Part shown: positions 35,215 through 46,800 of the stretch, piece by piece
Layout of the letters: every line of letters starts with the position of its first letter
How positions within the stretch are numbered: position 1 is the stretch's first letter
Source: Dromaius novaehollandiae
Taxonomy: Eukaryota > Chordata > Aves > Casuariiformes > Dromaiidae
DNA length: 64,000 bases
Assembly: GCF_036370855.1 (NCBI RefSeq)
Contig: NC_088105.1
Span: 11,475,619-11,539,618 of the forward strand
Direction: 5' to 3'
The notes under the pieces: generated by a model
What the model saw: the letters and a program-made list of their open reading frames with translations, nothing else
Database searches by the model: none
What the model was told of the DNA's origin: nothing
Position numbers and translations under genes: made by a program

Positions 35215-38007
35215 GTAGGTTTGTACCTCCAGTCGCAGGCCCCTGGCTGCTGGCTTGAAGAGTTATGTCCCATGACGGAGGAAAGGCCCCAGAACTGTGC
35301 TGCAGCCAGGGAGTTTACCAAGGTCTTTTGGCTGGAGAGCCCAGCAGAGCTTACTGGCACCAGCCCAGATGGCTCACCGGTGCCCCCGAGCATCTGAGAC
35401 TCTTCTGCTGTGGAAAGGCAGGTATTTGAGGAAAGAGATTCAAAACAGGCTTGTAAGGTCAGGATGCGCTATTTAGATCTAGACTCTAAAGCAGGATGCT
35501 CCCGTCGGCAGAAGCCCTGGGCTGCAGGAGCCCTTTGCGCAGTCGGTGAGCAGCAGTGGGTGCCAAAGGCTCCTGGAAATCAGGTCATCGGTTTCGGAGC
35601 CTCCGTGTGGACACAGGAGTCTGAGTTGAAGCTTGCGGTTTCTGACGAGCTTGGGTGTGGCCCCCACCCCTAGACCTGGGGAGCTCAATGAGAAAGAAAC
35701 ACTTTTCCTCCCCAGAGAAACTTGTAAGAGGAAGCAGCCACATGTCACAGTTAAATAGGGAGACTGAATCTTCTGGGCAACAACTCAGGCATTTTTGTGA
35801 CTCTTGCAAACAAGGCCCTTCAGAAAGGCCTTTCCCCAGCAAATCCCCTCTGAAACCAGATGGGCCTTGAGGGCACTCCTGGGCCCTAAGGGTCCTGACC
35901 AGCCTCACCTGAGGGCTGACATCCCCCCACCTGCCCCCTCTGCCCACTGGAGCCCCCTTTCAGCTCAGGCCCGGGCCTTCAGTCCCTGCCTGAGCTAGGT
36001 CCTAGGTGTCCCTGGCCCTGCCTCTGCCTGCTGAATGGCTCTTGGGCTGATGCTCTTGGTAGCTTATTTCCTGGACAGCCCTCTTGGAAGTATGTTGCAG
36101 CTTGTCTCCAGTGCTGTCTCTGGTCCTGTTTCAGCTTGGTCCTGGCTGGCCCAGCCAGGCCTCCCTGGCTGGAGCCTGGTAGCGGCTCATGGCTCGCCTT
36201 GGCTGGGGCTGTTGCTGGGCCCTGTTCCCAGCACGCGGCTGTGTGTGCCGTGGCAGCCCCTGCAGGACTGCGCCCCGTGAGCAAGAGCCCTGCCTGTGCA
36301 GGGGCTGCCCTGGGCTCCCAGCTCACCTCGCCTTGGGGAGTAGCCTGCTGCGGGCTGCGTGTGAGCCAGGGTGCCTAAGGAGGATATGTTTCCCTGCGGC
36401 ATGAAAGCTTTGCACAGCCCTGGCAAGCACGGCAGGGAACCGGAGCTGCCTCCTGCCAAGTCTCTCAACCTTTTCTTCCCCTCTCTGATATGCCTGCGCT
36501 GGGTGTAGCTGGTTTGCTGTGCCGCTGCGCAGTGCTGCGAGCGGCCCCTGCCTTCTCTCGGGCTCCTGCGAAGGCTCTGCCTTGCTGGAGCCATGGTGTT
36601 AGGGCAGAGTGCTTGTGCACAGAGCAGGAAGGGGCCTTGCAGCCGTGGGAGGTAGATCGCTGCCAAGCTGCTTGTTCACGCTGCTGGTGCCCGCTGTGCT
36701 CTGTGGTCACTGTGGAGCTGCCTGCGCAGCGTGCCCTGGGCTCCCTGCTCGTGGGGAAGCCTGGACTGCCCTCCGTGACGACACTTGTTAGGCCATTTGT
36801 GCTTGGGAACGTGGGAACCAGCTGTTCCAGCCACAGGTGGAGTTCAGTCCCTGTGTGGGTTAAAGAATAGCAAACTGGAGCTGTCTAGAGGTAGCTGCTC
36901 AGCACGACTTCTATAAAACTTGCTTAGCATGAGTAGCTAAATTTGCTGAAGCCTTAGGCCACCCTTAGATAAAATAATGAACTTTTACTTAGTCCAGTAA
37001 GAAAAGGGCCTGAGAGCTGGTTCCAGCTGGGAAGATAAGGAAGCTACAAGCAGTCTGCATTCCTGCGTCTCACCCTCCAAAAGGGAGGATGTCAAGGCTT
37101 TGAAATAAGACCAGTGCAGGGCACTAGGACCTTGAGGGACAAAGCCTCAGCTCACTGCTGGGGCAGTGTTAATTGTAATGATTTGGAATCACCTCCTCCT
37201 TCTCAGGACCTTGAGAGACAACAGTAAGACCCAACAAGAAACGAAGGTACAACCGTCAGCGGAAACGGCAACAGTAAAGATGAGGGAGAAAAACAGCCTG
37301 CCTAGGAACAACGATGAGACCCACTAAGGAGCAGGAGACCCCAGACCTGAAAGTTACGATTGGTCTGAACTACCGCGTGAGGGGTGGGAAACTGAATTTG
37401 GAAAAGCTGTAATTGCCCAGGGATTTCTTTGTTCGGGGTCCCTCGTCGGAGGCACCCAGCTCGAGCTGTAATTACTGCACACACGTTATTAAAATGTAAT
37501 TATTTAATTTGCTTTGATCTGGCTCTGAACTTTTCTGCGGGAACCTAGGGTTGGGCCCTGTTATGGTGGCCGACAAGCCTCATTTCCGTAACAGTGCAAG
37601 CCTCATTTCCGTAACAGTGCGAGCCTCCCTTCAGCTCTGTGTGGGAGACACCTGCACCTCCCTTCAGCTCTGTGTGGGAGACACCTGCACCGCGCTAGCC
37701 ACATCTGAGTAAGCGGCTCGGGGTAAGGAGGGAGTCTGGGCAGCTTCCTGGCAGTTGCTGGGCAAGCGATGCCTTGCAGAGGCTGTCAGCTGGCTCCGTA
37801 GCTTGATGACAGCATACAGGTAACTGATGACGTGTGGATGATGTCGCTGTGAGCTGATTGTGACCCCCCGTTGGTGGCAGAGGGCCATGGGCGCCTCACA
37901 AAGGCCTGGGGTCAGTGCGCAAGTCTGCGCGGTGGTGTCTTGTCCTCCTCCCTGCTGGGCACGGTCGTCTTCTCCTGAGGTACCGCGGGTACCGCAGGGC
38001 GCTGACG
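35215..38007 (+). other. Junction and upstream region of ADCY10 copy 2
   Basis: NUF2 intron 2 sequence (35215-35251) passes into the repeated ADCY10 upstream block. In the frame of NUF2 exon 2 the sequence stays open across the junction for 60 codons, to the stop at 35395-35397. The block carries the LTR-like fragment (about 36928-37578) and the 23/33-base duplications (37576-37678). I find no coding exon. Confidence 0.75.
36928..37578 (+). mobile_element. LTR-like fragment (probable solo LTR fossil), copy in unit 2
   Basis: This is the unit 2 counterpart of the LTR-like block at about 11690-12340 and nearly identical to it. It was duplicated with the unit rather than inserted separately. 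Confidence 0.4.
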
Positions 38008-41000
38008 ATGGCTTGTGCTTGGGAGAGAAGGGCATGGTGCTGCTCGGAACTGGGGGAAGTAGCTGCTTACGTTCCTGACCTGCTTTTGTCTGAGGACTTG
38101 AAGCAGGAAAACCGTTCCGTTCAGCACTTCCATGGAGTCCTGCTCTTTGCGGATGTGTCAGGTGGGTCAAAGCGTTACAAAGGGCGGGCACTGAGAAGAA
38201 GTCGCCGACCCGAGCCACTGGGACTTGGTGGGCTTTCTGGAGCCCTGGTCATGCCAGCCGTGGTAGGGAATGGATCAAAGGAGATCTCTTTGCTGCTGAG
38301 GTCTTCTGCTTTGGGGAAGTAGTGCTCAGACATAGCTGAGGTCATGCCACAGGGATTTTCTTTGCTGCCAGCAGCACTGTGGCCTGCTTGTGGTCAGCCG
38401 TCCGCTCAGAGCAGCGTGCGTAGGAAGCTCTGAGGCTGCTGCAGCAGCAGCTTGGGCCTGAGCTGTTGACTGCAGTGCCGGCTCTGGAGCTTTGGTGCTG
38501 TCTGAGCTAGTCCAGGCTCTGGCTAATGAAGGCATGGGAGATGAGGCCTGAGTGCCTCGCCTGAGGCTTGTTAGTCTTTGTGAGGCCAAACTCGGTGGAG
38601 CAGCTCCTGCACAAAGGAACCGGCTTCTCGGGTGCAGCATTTGCTCCCAAAGGCCTCCTGGCTTTCTAGCTGAGCATGTTGCCTGGCCGTAGGCAAGAGG
38701 CGAGGCAGCTGTGGGATGTGCTGGAGGGTCCCGGGCACCTGCAGGTGCCAGGCGTAACGTGTGGGTGTGAGGATGGGAAAGCTGACCCTCGGCGGGTGCT
38801 CAGAAGCGCCGGTGGACTTGGGCGGCTGTGCCCGCTGCCAGAGGCCCTCCTGCGTTCTCCTCGGCGGTGCCTCTCTTGGCTGGGTGAAGCTGGTGTGGAA
38901 ACTGCCCGGTCCTTTGGCCGCGTAGACGCTTCCTGATTTCTTTGCGCCTGTGTGTCCCCGTTCCAGGTTTCACTGCTCTGACAGAGAAATTCAGCCAGAG
39001 CATCAGCCTAGAGCAGGGTGCGGATGAGGTGACGCAAACCCTCAATCACTACCTGAGCGACATCTTGGAGGGTAAGTGCTGTTCTGCAGGATTGTGGGGG
39101 ACTGGGCTGTGGGGAGGCAGAGGTGCTGGGCAGCCTGCCGCTGCCTCCTTGCGCGGGCTGGGGGTTTCTGTGGCCCTGAGGGCCACCGAGAGCAGCTGGG
39201 CTCTTCTGGCGGGTGCTTTCTGCTCCCCACAAAGAGCAAGGAGGTGCCCGCTTTCTCGGCACCCGCCCCTGTGGAGGGCCCCCCTGTTCGGCGATGGAGC
39301 AAGACTTTGCTGGGGTTGGGGCCCAGGGCAGAGTGGGGGCATCTAGCCAGTGTTAGTGGTGCCCAAGTGACCCGGGGGTGGGGGCGCTGACAAATGGGTG
39401 TGTTACCTTTGCCAGTGCCTCTTCTCAGGGCCCAGTACTGTAGGTGCCGGTGCTGTGGTGCCTGTGAGCAATGTCGCCAGGCTGGAGCTGTGCTTTCCTG
39501 CGCTGTGCCCCACAAAGCAGCACCACCCCTGTGCTCCTCTCCGAGCAGAGGGACCTGTCCTGCAGCCTTCTTGAAGAAGGCCGAGATGCAAGGCTTCTTT
39601 TGCTTTCTTTTGTGTGCAGAGCTGCTGGCTTTTGGAGGGGACATCTTGAAGTTTGCAGGTATGTATTTGTAAAAGAGACGTAGGCCTGTGTGCTGCAGCT
39701 GCAGAGGAGTGCTGGGGAGAGGGGAGAGAGAGCCGCGAGCTGGCAGAGCCCGGGGGGTGGCTCTGTTGGCAGCCTGGTGCTCGGGGGGAGCTGCCATCCG
39801 GGCCCCCAAGCTGGGAGCTGCAGTGGGACAGCAATGATGTGCAGGGGTCAGGGCGCCCTGGGAGCTGGAGGGTTGGGGCAGCACAGGAGAAAGGAGGGGC
39901 CACGAGAGCCCTGGCGTCTCTGCGCTGGAGGGGACTAGCTGGGGGGTGGGTGGGGATGTCAGCGTTCCTCCAGGCCCGCTGCGGGCCCTCTTCCTCTGCC
40001 AGCGTGGCTGCTGTTGTAGCTGGCCTGGAAGCGGGGAAGGTGTCCCTGTGCCCAGGGCGCTGTAGTCCGGGGGGATGCCTTCACACAGACGCGTTTTCCT
40101 CGTCATGCCTGCTGGTTTCTGCTGTGCCTGCAGGTGGGTGCAGGCCAGGGAGCATCAGGTCTCCTGGGAGCCTTCACTGTGCCCTTGCTTTCCCCAGGGG
40201 ACGCCGTGCTGGTGTTGTGGAGGGTAAAGCAGACCGAGTTGAAGGACACCATCAGCCTGGTGCTGCAGTGCAGCCAGCAAATCCAGGAGAAGTATGGGAT
40301 CCGTGAGACGGACGTGGGCCAGAAGCTCCGACTGAAGATAGGTATGGGGAGTGCTGGCTTAGCTGCAGCGTGCGCAGATGCACGGCCCTGCGCAGTACTG
40401 CAGGGTGCTTTGCAGCATCAGGAGAGGCGGTGATCGCCGCTGGGGCCAGCGGAAGCCTTTCGTGCGGAAGGCTGCTGTGTGCGCTCGAGCAGGCGGTTAC
40501 GAGCCGCCTGCATGCACGCTGAGCAGCCGGCGAGCAAAGCTGCCGGTCTGCTGGGCCTCTGGTGGGGGCAGCCGCGGGAGGTGCCCTGCGCTGTGAGCAC
40601 GTTGTCAGCATCAGCTGCGTTTGCCCCTTGGCAGGCACCGCTTTTGGGGACCTCTGTCAGCAGGCCCCTGAGTAGGACCCGCTCCCTGTCGAGAATCACT
40701 CTTGAATCCATCCAGACAGACGCCTCCACTTGAAGCAGTTGAGAGGAGGAGGCTGTCTGCAGGGCTGAGCTGCACGTTTGGCCTGTGCAGAGTTGAGCTG
40801 CGGGGGGGCCGTGGGGGTCAAAATGCTCTCTGCATCACTTCTGCTTGTCTCTCGCCAGGGATCTCGGCAGGGCATATATCCCTGCTGACTGTCGGAGACA
40901 AACGGGAGCAGCACTTCCTGCTCCTTGGCCAGACCGTGGGTGAAGTTTGGCAGGCCCAAAACCTTGCCACCGCAAGTGATGTCGTCCTGTCAGCCGGCTG

Positions 41001-43883
41001 CTGGGAGCTGTGTGACCAGAGCAAGATCACGGCAAAGAGAATTAAAGGCCAAGCAGCTGCTGTGAAGGTAGGTGGGATGGCCTCTAGAGCGCCTTTGAGG
41101 CCCTGGACGTGAGGCAAGAAGGTGAGAGAAGGCTGAGGAGATAGATGCCCGCGGAGGGAGTTGTAGGTGTCGACGTAGGTGGGGAGCGGGAGCGATGGCC
41201 CTTCTGTCTCAGGGTTAGCTCTGGATTCCGCTTGCTGGGTTTGGGGAGGGGGTCGGGGGCCCTGGAAGGGTTTGGCTCAACTGGTGACGTCTTCTGTGGG
41301 TCATGAAGCTGTTCCTGAAACCTTTTTGTTCTGTGTGCCTTTAGGTTACAGGCGTGGAACGGATGTCTGTGTGTCAACGTGAAGAACTCTTCTCTCAGTT
41401 TCCCCAAGCCCGGCTGAACTCCTCTTGTCCTGAACTGTCAGGTGAGCCCCAACTTGGTGATGTTCTGTGGCTGCCCAGAGAGAGAGGGGCGGGCTTCTTC
41501 AGGGGCCAGTGAGGAAGGCCCTCTGCCCTCTCCCGCTTGCACTTTGTATTCGCGCCTGTGGCCCCGCTGAGCTTCAGCGGAGGGGCTCGCTGCTTCCTCC
41601 GCCTTCCCGGGGGCTGCTCTGGCTGAGCCCCTGCAAGAGGAACAGAGGTGCAGAGGGAGGAGAATTGTTCTCCTCGAGTTCCAGCGCCAGCCCCCGCTTT
41701 CCAGCGCTGCCCCTAGGCAGGCTCGCAGCGCCATCCTGCCCGCGACCGCCTGGCTTTTCCTTCCTTAGGCATCCTGAGGCCCGCTGTTACCCTGGCCCCT
41801 TGTCACTCTCTGTGGAAGCTGCTGCGCAAGTACATCCCAGCGACGGTGCTGAGGAAGGTATGGCCACAGCTGCCGGGAGCTGCGTTTTTGGAGGGGAGGA
41901 GGAGCTGTGCGTTGCAGAGGGGCCGTTCTCAAGAAAGCAGACGAGCAAAGGAAAGGCCCCCTTAGGCGAGAACCTGGGGGAATTGGCACCATGTGGTGCC
42001 CGTGCCAGGAGGCTGCCCGCTGTGTGCTCCTGCAGGGAGAGGGGCGGGTGGCGGGAGGTGGATTTCCCTCTGTATTTTCCAGCGCTGTTGTTCTGGACGT
42101 GACTGTGGGATAAGAGCAAGCTTCCCCTGGAGTCCCCACAGCGTTGCTGAGGGTGGCCCCTTGTGTCCATGCCTGTAGCAAGGTGTGGTGTTCCTGGCGC
42201 TTGTTTCTCTGCTCAGGGATGTATTGCGTGCTTCGGTGTCTGTCCTGCAGAGGCCGCAGCCTGCTTTGCCCAGAAGGGCGGATTTATTCCTTGCTCTGAT
42301 AGCAGCTGCTCTCAGTGCCCATGTGTGTGCTCTGCCTTGGTATCTGCTGCAGGCAGCAAGGGCTCAGGGAGAGCTGGCTGGTGAAGGTGTCCTGCTCTTG
42401 TCTTCCAGCTTGATGACAGACAGCCCCTGGACTACATGTCTGAGCTCCGGCCAGTCACCTGCCTGTTTGTCAAGCTGCATTTTGCTGCCCGTGTCAACTT
42501 AGCGCAGCTCTGCAAAGCTATCCAGGACAGCAGCGTGATGATATCGGAGATCATCCGTCCTTACAAGGGCGAGATCAACAAGATCATCATGTTTGATAAA
42601 GTGAGTGTGGGGGAGCAGTCCACCCCGCAAAAGTGTGGGCAGCAAACGAGGGAAGTAGCTGTGTCTCTTGAGCGGTGGGGAAAGGAGAAGCAGCTCTGCC
42701 TCGGTGGTGGGATCAGCAATCGGCACCCTCTGGCTCGGGGCTGCCCTGAGGTTCTGCCGGTCTCCACGGAGGCCGGAACCTCCCGGCGCGAGCCGTTTGC
42801 CGCAGGCGTTGTGACGAGGCGTGCTGTGCGTGTCCTTGGCAGGGCTGCACGTTCCTGTGTGTATTTGGACTCCCTGGAGAGAAGGTGCCCTACGAAAGCG
42901 TTCACGCCTTGGAAAGTGCTCTTAAAATCTCCAAGGCGTGCTGCTCGAGGCCTATGAAAATCGAGTGAGTGGGGAGGCGTGTTGCTTGGGACGGCGCAGG
43001 GGAGGGAGGGATGGTTTCCCAGAGAGACATGCCCTCTAGCTCGGCCTGCTTGTGTCAGTGACTTTCTGCTGGTCAGAGCTCTTTGGCCTGAGGGGAAGGG
43101 TCGAAAACTACCTGGCTGCTCTCCGCAGCCCGTTCCACCCGGGGGTGTCGTGCTGCTGAGCTCTGCCGGTCCCCGAGGTCTGCACTGCCAGGGTGGCTGG
43201 CGGTGCGAGGGAGAGGGGTGAGGGTAGGTGGGTGGGCAGGCGGGACTGTGCACGGACGCTGCTGACTGCCTGCCGCTCTCCGTGCGTGCCAGGGCGGTCT
43301 CCGTTGGGGTTACCAGTGGGACGGTGTTCTGCGGAGTCGTTGGCCATCGTGTGAGGCACGAATACACAGGTATGACGCGTCTGTCTGAGGAGCGGGTGGC
43401 TGGGCTGGGTCTGTTTGACCAGAGCAGTGTGCCAAAGGAAGAGGCGGAGTGGCCGGGAGCAACCTGTTGCCCGTGTCTGCTGGGCTCGGCCTGGGGCCTG
43501 TCAGGAATGACAAGAGGCAGAGCGGGTCCCGCTGTGGGGCGGGGGAAGGGGCTCAGAGCCTTGTTGTTCCTCTGGGTTGTGCTCCCAACGGTTTGGGGCT
43601 TGCCTGTGCTGGAGGGGAGGCAGCCGTTGGCCTTGAAGGGTGGAGTGGGTTGGTCTCCTAGGTACGTGACTGTGTGCTCTCTCTTTGTGGCAGTCATGGG
43701 CCAGAAGGTGAATTTGGCAGCCCGGCTGATGGAGAGCTACCCCGGCATAGTGTCCTGTGACACAGCAACCTACGCCACCTCTCAGCTGCCCTGTTCCTAC
43801 TTCAAGGAGCTGCCAGAGGTGAAGATGAAGGGGGTTGTGGATCCTGGCACCATCCATCAGTACCTGGGGATGTTGGAGAAGCT
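38008..43883 (+). other. ADCY10: ADCY10 copy 2 exons 1-11: C1 and C2 cyclase domains
   Basis: Coding exons are 38008-38161, 38967-39071, 39620-39658, 40198-40341, 40859-41067, 41345-41441, 41769-41857, 42409-42600, 42843-42964, 43293-43369 and 43694-43883. Replacements relative to copy 1 are S85L (exon 2), R262H (exon 7), H308R (exon 8) and, in exon 11, C424S, C430S, A433T, A438T, R440Q, N459D and S470L. Residues D49, K97, D101, K337, D342, T409, N416 and R420 are unchanged. Confidence 0.9.
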
Positions 43884-46800
43884 GTGAGTGTCCTCTTGGA
43901 GCAGGCTGGTTGGGGGCACGGTGGCACTGGGGGTCCAGTCTTGGTCAGCAAAGAGTAGTTGTGCAGAAGAGAGCAAGCTGGCCTCTGCCCGGCCCTGCCA
44001 TCCCTGGGGCTGAGAAGATGGAAAGCCAGAGCGTGGGTGTGCTTTTGGCCTGCCTACCTGAGTGCCCCTGCTGTTAGGGGACTAGGAGTGAGGCTGTAGG
44101 GATGCAGAAGGCTTGTTGGTGCCTGTAGGCACAATGGGCCTTGCAAGCTCTGTCCAAATGGCTTCCATCTGCGCTTTCTGCCCTGCGCTCGCTCCGTTGC
44201 ATGCGAGACCACTGCAGCATTAATTCTGACCCGCGGAGGGGGCTTTCTCCCAGCTGCTGCTGAGCATGAAGCTCACAGAAACCTTGTGGTTAGGCCTGTT
44301 CCCGTGGGAGAACGTGGGTCACTGGGACTCTGTTCCTGATGGCTTCTTGCTGAAACTTCGGCTGTTGCCCCGGGCCGGGGTTTGGCAGTCTCTTTGGATG
44401 ACCTTTTGGACGTTAACATTGCCATCCCCTTGAAACTCCCAAACTCGAGCCGAAGGTGCCTGGTGCTTGGCGTCTTGGCCCAAGAAGTCACCCTTGTCCT
44501 CCTGTTGCACACCCTGGCTTGAACCGATAGATCTTGCTTGCCCGTCTTCACCGTGAGAGCATCTGTTCCAAGGCTCTGCTTCTGTAAACCGCTCCCTGGG
44601 AGCAAAGCCCGGGGAAGCAGTTGGCAGGACCAGAGACTCGTTTTGCTTGTCCTGCGTGCTCAAGCAGTGTGTTAGCCAGCAGCACTGCCTGGGTTCTTGC
44701 TCCTGTCTCTGCTTCCTTTGGGTTTGGCCTCTGGTGCTCGAGTCTTGCTACGGTCCGCTGTCCTGCTGTGGCCGTTGGGCGGCTCTGTGCCCGAAGTTTT
44801 CCTAGTGCTTCTTTGGTGTTTGCCCCCTCCGCTGGGTCAGCGTGAACTTTGGCGGTGGGAGCTGGGCAGGATAGCATCCCGCTTGAAAGAAGAGCGGGCA
44901 CCCACGAGCAAGCGCATCCTCAGCTCCCCGCGTGACTCTACGTCCTCCAGCGTCTGCCCACTTAACTGACTTTTGTTTTTCTCTTCCCCCTTCTAGCATA
45001 GCTGGCATGGAGGTTCCGAAGGCGAGGTCCGCGTATCCCACCTTGCTCGGTAGGTGGAGAAGGCCTTGGTCTCCTGAAAGCCAATTTCTGGCCCTCGGTC
45101 CCTGTTAGTACCACTCTGGGAACGGAGAAGCTTTTGCGAGGGATGCCGTTGCCTGCAGTGGCCCTAAGGGTTTGGCGCATACCTTGGCTCCTGGCTGGTT
45201 CCTATCTTTGGGGTTGCGCCGCAGCTAGAGGTGGGAAGCAGGACGATCCTGCCACGCTCCATAGCTAGCATGGGGGAACTTCTGAAGCGTGCAGTTGCTC
45301 GCAGCCTGAGAGCTGAGCTGATGCCCATATTTGGGCTCGGGAAGGAGCTTTCCCTCTGTCCGACTGGCAGAGTTTATTTGGCAGTGTGTTCTCTACGTGG
45401 GAGTCCTCCGAGTTTGTTTCTCGGCACCACCTGGCTCTGTGAGGAGCACCTGCTGCTGTGGAAACCGCAGGGCGCACTGTGTGCCTCTAAGGCCTGCTGC
45501 TGTTGCCAGCTGTTTGGGGACTGCAGCTGCTGCCTTAGCTGCAGGGCGCTGGGAAGCACGTTGCGGCTCCCGGTCCCCGGAGGAGACGTTCTGAGTCCCT
45601 TTTGGACACAGGTGCCTGCAGTGACTCCGACTGTCCCTTGCAGTCTTGTGCTGGGAAACTGGGGAGTTGTGGGAGGAGGTCTGGACCTCTTTGCCTGTGA
45701 GCGAGAGGCCAGGGAAGGAAAGAGGGCGTGGGAGCTGTGCTGTGAGTCAGGCCTCAGGGGAGGCGGGCCTGCTAGTGCCCTAAGGCAGGCAGAGGCGCAA
45801 AAGCGGAGGAGCTGTTTGGGTGGGAAGGAGCCCTGGCTGTAGGCAGGCTTGTAGATGCGGTGGCGGGAGGGTGCCGTGGTGGCGAGAGGGAAGGGTGCGG
45901 ACGGTCCTTTGCTTTTCGGCTCGCTGCGACAGCTTGCTCTCTTGCTTGCCTGCACAGGTCGGGAGAAGGAGATGGCCCTCTTTGAAAGTTACTTGAAAGC
46001 CTACGTGGCTAGGAAAGAAAGCCGCATCGTGGCATTTGAGGGCGTTATGGGCTCTGGAAAGAGCCATCTCCTCACTGAACTTGCCTATTTAGGCCAGGCT
46101 GCTGGGCACAGGTGAGTGTTGTTGACGGGTACCTGTGGCTCACTTCCCCTGCCCACCCACTGATGTTCGTGGGCTCCTTGAGCCCCTCTGCCAGTGTGCC
46201 TGGCCCCTGGACTGCAGCCCTGAAAAGCCTCCTGGAGATGCTGCTTCGGAGCAGCTGCGTGCCCTCCTCCTAGCTCTTGAGGGAGCTAGAGGTGGCTTCT
46301 GGAGCCACTGCTCTTCCCCTTGCTGCTTTGGGCCAGGCACAAAGCAAAGGAGAGCCGGAGCTCAGGGCTTCTTGTGCCCCTCCAGACCAAAGAGAAGAAA
46401 CCCTGGCCTGCCTGACAAATGCTGCTTGCACTGAAGAGCCCGTCTGGGGCCGTGTGTCCAGAGTGCCCTTGCCGTCGGCCCCCGATTATGCCTCTCTCCA
46501 AGAGCTTTGTCTTAGAAGGCTGTGGCTGTTTGGGGCGCTCTCTGAAGCTGTCTCTCTTGCTTCTGCATGGCAGGGTAGTGGCTGTGGAGCTGACGGAGCG
46601 GAACCTGAGGCAGGCCTGCTCTGCCATGCACATGATGCTGGCTGTGGCCATGGGCCTCCAGGCCTGTCAGTCGTGCAGCGCCAGACAGCTCGTCCTGCAG
46701 CAAAAGCTCCGAGGGCTGATGGGAGAGAGCAGCTACTGCCTCCTCAATGTCCCTTTCCTGGTTAAGGTGAGAGTGAGAGCCCTCTCTGGCCAGGGCAAAG

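Larger units (their letters stand above)
10014..35251 (+). repeat. Tandem unit 1 (25238 bp): ADCY10 copy 1 + NUF2 5' exons
   Basis: The sequence beginning GGCTTGAAGAGTTATG at 10014 recurs at 35252 and again at 60585, and the copies stay colinear from there. The left edge is sharp: upstream of 10014 the sequence is unique LRRC52-flanking DNA. Upstream of the two later copies it is NUF2 intron 2. Across the first 2.3 kb I see essentially one difference between units 1 and 2 (near 11043). Further in they differ by scattered substitutions and small indels, including a 129-base block missing here relative to unit 2. Confidence 0.95.
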
